Below, piece by piece: positions 61,249 through 64,000 of a DNA stretch of 64,000 bases (position 1 is its first letter; each line of letters opens with the position of its first letter). The notes below the pieces were generated by a model, which was not told the DNA's origin, did not search any database, and saw only the letters and a list, made by a program, of their open reading frames with translations. The stretch is from NCBI RefSeq assembly GCF_900167005.1, contig NZ_FUXW01000002.1:62001-126000 (forward strand), written 5' to 3'. A program made the position numbers and the translations under genes. Origin of the DNA: Butyricicoccus pullicaecorum DSM 23266 (GTDB lineage: Bacteria; Bacillota; Clostridia; Oscillospirales; Butyricicoccaceae).

Positions 61249-61656
61249 TTACCACGTGCGCAGCAGCCCTGCCGCGATGGAGCGGCGGGTTCCGATACAG
61301 CCAAACTCAGAGCAGTCAGGCATATCGTGGTTGTAGACATAAGCCATAGGCTCGCTGTTCGCCAGATCCTCGCGGTCCTGCGCCCACTCCTCCGGGTAAT
61401 CGCTGACGTAAAGGTAGCAATCCATCTTGCCGAAATCCGTGTAGCTGCGGATGACGAGGTAGACGAGCGCGTTGTGCTTCTCCTCGAAGTCCCTGATGCG
61501 CTGCAAGTCCTCGCCCTCGGCCCAGAAGAACGCCCCCACCGGCGGCTCGCTGATGCTCACATAGCCGTCCTCCTCGAACTGCTTGATGGTCTGCGGGAAA
61601 ATATCGGCCAGCTTCATGCGCTTGATGGCCTCGGCTTTCTTTTCGTCTCTTGTCAT
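61249..61656 (-). CDS. Hypothetical element protein
   Basis: 135 residues, no recognised domain. Basic N-terminus (MTRDEKKAEAIKRMKLADIF), then a soluble alpha/beta pattern with AYVYNHDMPDCSEFGCIG. Shares its MTRDE opening with the 43-residue gene at 61832. GGAGAT precedes the ATG. Confidence 0.65.
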   Translation of the reverse strand: MTRDEKKAEAIKRMKLADIFPQTIKQFEEDGYVSISEPPVGAFFWAEGEDLQRIRDFEEKHNALVYLVIRSYTDFGKMDCYLYVSDYPEEWAQDREDLANSEPMAYVYNHDMPDCSEFGCIGTRRSIAAGLLRTW

Positions 61657-61671
61657 TTCAGGTATCTCCTT

Positions 61672-61839
61672 TCAGTCATCGTAATCATCGGCGCCGCCCA
61701 GCAGGTTCTCTTTCCAATCACGGTATCTGGGAACTCTGCTGAGGGCTTTATCAAGGAGCCAGAGGACAAAGCCTCCGGCTCCGAAGTAGGCACCGAGCAA
61801 GCAAAGGATGAACAGCCCGGTAAACAGGTCTTCACTCAT
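61672..61839 (-). CDS. Small single-pass membrane protein (55 residues)
   Basis: MSEDLFTGLFILCLLGAYFG with one membrane helix (about 7-29), then a basic and acidic tail ending DDYDD. The ATG overlaps the stop of the preceding 43-residue gene (ATGAGTGA), typical of coupled translation in this operon. Function unknown. Confidence 0.6.
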   Translation of the reverse strand: MSEDLFTGLFILCLLGAYFGAGGFVLWLLDKALSRVPRYRDWKENLLGGADDYDD

Positions 61840-61963
61840 CACAGTCCACCTGCTTTCTCAGCATACGGGCGTACTCGTTGTACGCATGGACGCTCTCACG
61901 GTCATTCCAGTCGGTCTGCTTGTGCTTCTCTGCGAGGAGCGCATAGTATTCGTCTCTCGTCAT
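61832..61963 (-). CDS. Small element protein (43 residues)
   Basis: MTRDEYYALLAEKHKQTDWN, helical and charged. Start ATGA overlaps the peptidase stop; its own stop overlaps the membrane-protein start. Unrecognised, supported mainly by the chain of overlaps. Confidence 0.6.
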   Translation of the reverse strand: MTRDEYYALLAEKHKQTDWNDRESVHAYNEYARMLRKQVDCDE

Positions 61964-62925
61964 TTCAGTTCCTCCTCGTCGTACATATCGCCGTAATAAT
62001 CGCCCAGCTCGCTTTCAAACAGCATGTGAATCACGTTGTCACCGTGCTCTTTGCGCAGGGCCTCAAGCTCGCCCTCGGTGTAGAAGTCAAGCAGGGCGGC
62101 GTATTCGTCCCGAATATCCTCCGGGACTTTCTTTAGGCTCGGAGCGTCCTCCAACACGAGCGGGTAAGTGCCTCGGCCCCAATCGCCCCAGCCGCCGTAA
62201 CCGTATCGGCTGAAACGGTAGCTCTCGATGTACTCGTACTGCGGGAAGTCGGGCTTGGCCGCGTCCGCGACAATTTCCACCACTTTCTTCACCGTAGCGT
62301 TTAGATGCTTGCGGTCGATGTACTCGTGCTGGGTGTGGGCGTTGTAGTAACCGGACGAGAGGTTCACCGCCGCTACGCCGAGCGCGGGAGCGAGGAGAGA
62401 GATGTCGCTGAACGAACCCCATTCCGTTTCAAACCCCTTGCTCGTGATGTACTCCTCAAACTCCGGGTTATCGCAGTCGTAGTAAACGGCGTCGTTCCTG
62501 CCCTTGCGGTCAATCTCGACCAGCATTTTCAGGCTTTCCAGCTCTTTCTTTGGGAGTTTCCCTTTCTGGAAACGGGTGCAGAACGCGCTCGCACCAACGC
62601 CCCCAACTTCCTCATCACAGGTGAACAGCAGCCACGGCTTTACCGCAGACTGCTCGTAGACCGTCACGAGGGCGTAAACGCCGCAGCGGTCATCGCCGCC
62701 GATTCCCTGCGGGGACATCAGGATGCCGCCGTTCTGCGTCTTGCAGATGTGCTTCACAGGGGTCTTGTGAACCGTGTCGAGGTGAGCCACCAGCATAATC
62801 GGGGCCTCTCCGCGAACAAGGATATAACTGTTCTTGCAAACCGTCGTGCGGCCTTTGAACCGGTCGCACAACTTGGAAAACAGTTCTTTCTGGGTGGGCA
62901 TCAGGAAATCTTCTAACTTTTTCAT
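61960..62925 (-). CDS. M20/M28/M42-like zinc aminopeptidase
   Basis: 321 residues. Metal-binding pattern of di-zinc peptidases: VAHLDTVH, GIGGDDRCGVYAL, TCDEEVGGVGA, VEIDRKG, NAHTQHEYI. An acidic, Gly/Tyr-rich tail (GYGGWGDWGRG) of about 90 residues follows the catalytic part. GGAGG lies 10-14 bases before the ATG at 62925, and the start overlaps the upstream gene by 4 bases. An intracellular peptidase on a mobile element is unusual; the substrate is unknown. Confidence 0.8.
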   Translation of the reverse strand: MKKLEDFLMPTQKELFSKLCDRFKGRTTVCKNSYILVRGEAPIMLVAHLDTVHKTPVKHICKTQNGGILMSPQGIGGDDRCGVYALVTVYEQSAVKPWLLFTCDEEVGGVGASAFCTRFQKGKLPKKELESLKMLVEIDRKGRNDAVYYDCDNPEFEEYITSKGFETEWGSFSDISLLAPALGVAAVNLSSGYYNAHTQHEYIDRKHLNATVKKVVEIVADAAKPDFPQYEYIESYRFSRYGYGGWGDWGRGTYPLVLEDAPSLKKVPEDIRDEYAALLDFYTEGELEALRKEHGDNVIHMLFESELGDYYGDMYDEEELK

Positions 62926-64000
62926 ACCGCTTCGTCCTCCTCTTTCTCGTCGATGACGGCTCCGCACTCAGGGCAGGTCCCGTCTTCACATCTCTCAATC
63001 ATCGTGTCGCAGTGCGGGCAGATTTCGTAAGAATCCATGCAATCCTCACAGACGTAGGCGTGGTCGCCGTCACGCAAGGTAACGAACGTCATTTCCTCTC
63101 GGATGTGGTACTCACCGCAGCCCTCGCACTGCTCGTAATATCTGTCGCGGCAGTCCTCGCAGACAAGAACCTCATCGCCACGGGCGTTCACAACCTCCGT
63201 CATATTGTCCGTGTGGTGATAATCCTCACATTCGTAGCACTCACTGCAATACTCATCGCGGCAGCTGTCGCAGTAATATCGGTCGTCAATTTCTGTGATG
63301 CAGTCGTTCGGCCAATACTCCCCGCAGCACTCGCAGTAGGCAAAGTTCTCATCGCGGCAGTCCTCGCAGACCTCGATCCAATTACCGCGTCTGTCTCTGA
63401 CGGAATACAATTCCTCGTCAACATATCCCTCACAGCACTCGCAGTAATTACCGCCGCGACCGTCCTTGCAGTCCTCGCAATAAACTCCGTAGCTTGTCTC
63501 GCAGCCGCAGGAAACGCAAAGGCCGTAGCTCCCGACAACGAGGCTTCTGAAATCCTCCTCGTGGTCGGCGCGGATGCTCACCTTGCCGTCGAAGTTCTCG
63601 TATTCCCAATCGGGATAGCCGCCGAACCCGTCTCCGCGCTCAACGCAGAAACTCTTTTCTCCAACCGTCGGATAGGTCTTCCACAGGTTCGGAACATTTT
63701 CCAGCATCGAAATCTCGCGCTGAATGAGGTCGCGGTACAGCTTGGAATCCTCGCTGGCCCCGTAAACGCCCCCGGAGGTGTTATACATCCGGCTCTGCAA
63801 AAGCAGCCCGTTCCCCGGTTTGTATGCGAAAACCTGCCGTGTGGTCTTGCGGTTGTTCAGGGTTTCCTTGTCGGCGGGGTCTGCCACGGTGAACGCGATG
63901 AACGAAACCTTATCCCGCGCATAGCCCGTGCAGCCGTTGTTGTACTCGTACTCGGTCGAGTTGAACGAATGGCAGCTCGTCAGGGTCGTACCGCGATGGT
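62922..64000 (-). CDS. Protein with many CxxC zinc-binding pairs (5' end outside window)
   Basis: At least 358 residues; the frame is open to the right edge, so the start is not visible. The first ~140 visible residues lack Cys pairs. The rest is a chain of CxxC/CECC/CEDC units (YCECCEGYVDEELYS, VCEDCRDENFAYCECCGEYW, YYCDSCRDEYCSECYECEDYH, ICPHCDTMIERC, CPECG), i.e. six or more zinc-ribbon-like modules in a very acidic context. Could be a scaffold or nucleic-acid-related protein of the element; not identified. Confidence 0.75.
   Translation of the reverse strand, partial: HRGTTLTSCHSFNSTEYEYNNGCTGYARDKVSFIAFTVADPADKETLNNRKTTRQVFAYKPGNGLLLQSRMYNTSGGVYGASEDSKLYRDLIQREISMLENVPNLWKTYPTVGEKSFCVERGDGFGGYPDWEYENFDGKVSIRADHEEDFRSLVVGSYGLCVSCGCETSYGVYCEDCKDGRGGNYCECCEGYVDEELYSVRDRRGNWIEVCEDCRDENFAYCECCGEYWPNDCITEIDDRYYCDSCRDEYCSECYECEDYHHTDNMTEVVNARGDEVLVCEDCRDRYYEQCEGCGEYHIREEMTFVTLRDGDHAYVCEDCMDSYEICPHCDTMIERCEDGTCPECGAVIDEKEEDEAV

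Larger units (their letters stand above)
53358..64000. mobile_element. Integrative element, left end; right end outside the window
   Basis: It is bounded on the left by the tRNA-Pro 3' fragment with its native terminator and by an adjacent tyrosine integrase. The far end, expected to carry the reconstituted tRNA-Pro, is not in the window. Contents are mosaic: AT-rich int/secreted-protein genes to about 59320, then a GC-rich, tightly overlapping operon typical of conjugative elements of gut Clostridia. No relaxase, coupling protein or VirB4 is seen in this part, so whether it is self-transmissible is open. Confidence 0.75.

Noticed and set aside
61653-61835. 60-codon minus-strand frame
   Set aside because: Overlaps the 55-residue membrane protein in another frame; it lacks the operon's overlap pattern and ends in shadow sequence.
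1-64000. CRISPR arrays, rRNA genes, complete tRNA genes, insertion-sequence transposases
   Set aside because: None found on either strand; the only tRNA sequence is the 3' fragment at 53358-53402.

Overview
The window reads as chromosome of a low-G+C-lineage but fairly GC-rich, endospore-forming Clostridia member. Pointers are spoIIR, a walRKHI/walJ set, the GlgC/GlgD pair, L27 with a cleavable N-terminal extension plus its protease Prp, ThiI without a rhodanese domain, TmcAL, and sigma-A type promoters. Gene style and content resemble gut Oscillospiraceae/Butyricicoccaceae relatives; this placement is inference, with no 16S or database evidence.

Layout. 1-2483: 3' part of thiI, then cinA. 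2681-10821: glycogen operon glgB-glgC-glgD-glgA plus a GH13 amylase-type enzyme. 10838-19014: nudF-type ADP-ribose pyrophosphatase, walR-walK-walH-walI, murA on its own promoter, walJ, rlmH. 19182-23855 (minus): ylxM-ffh-rpsP-khpA-rimM-trmD, then a PfkB kinase with its own promoter. 24206-30981: yfmF-yfmH, lgt, folD, then rplU-prp-rpmA and obg. 30982-31834: a run of hairpins and a small secreted-protein gene bracketed by two near-identical terminators. 31839-37860: ldh, a very acidic stalk-domain exoprotein, tmcAL and ackA divergent from a symmetric promoter, spoIIR. 37950-41242 (minus): ispE, PHP phosphatase, K+/H+ antiporter. 41520-48293: an O-antigen-ligase-like membrane protein, an ECF transporter (S, fused AA, T) with a PHP protein, and an RpiR regulator.

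48300-53300 is more AT-rich and looks acquired: two HxlR regulators and one MerR regulator, the HxlR genes divergent from an NAD(P)H-binding protein and a flavin-type split-barrel protein, the MerR gene divergent from an aldo/keto reductase, plus a split-barrel/ferredoxin fusion. It reads as small redox-response modules.

At 53358-53402 lies the 3' part of a tRNA-Pro(GGG), broken exactly at the start of the anticodon loop, followed by a tyrosine integrase. This is the attachment site of an integrative element that runs past the right edge of the window. Its visible cargo is: a candidate small RNA; three secreted stalk-domain proteins, two with the same His/Cys C-terminal module and one of these carrying a ComEC-like metallo-beta-lactamase domain; a membrane coiled-coil/GIY-YIG-like protein; a broken ImmA/IrrE-like gene; a 52-residue Cys-rich protein under a dyad-controlled promoter; a MazF-like toxin with a homopolymer frameshift; and a tightly packed GC-rich operon of small proteins, a metallopeptidase and a protein with many CxxC pairs. 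The secreted stalk/MBL group and the repressor-like dyad module are the best candidates for something undescribed. Many genes here are hypothetical, and functions are given only where motifs can be seen.
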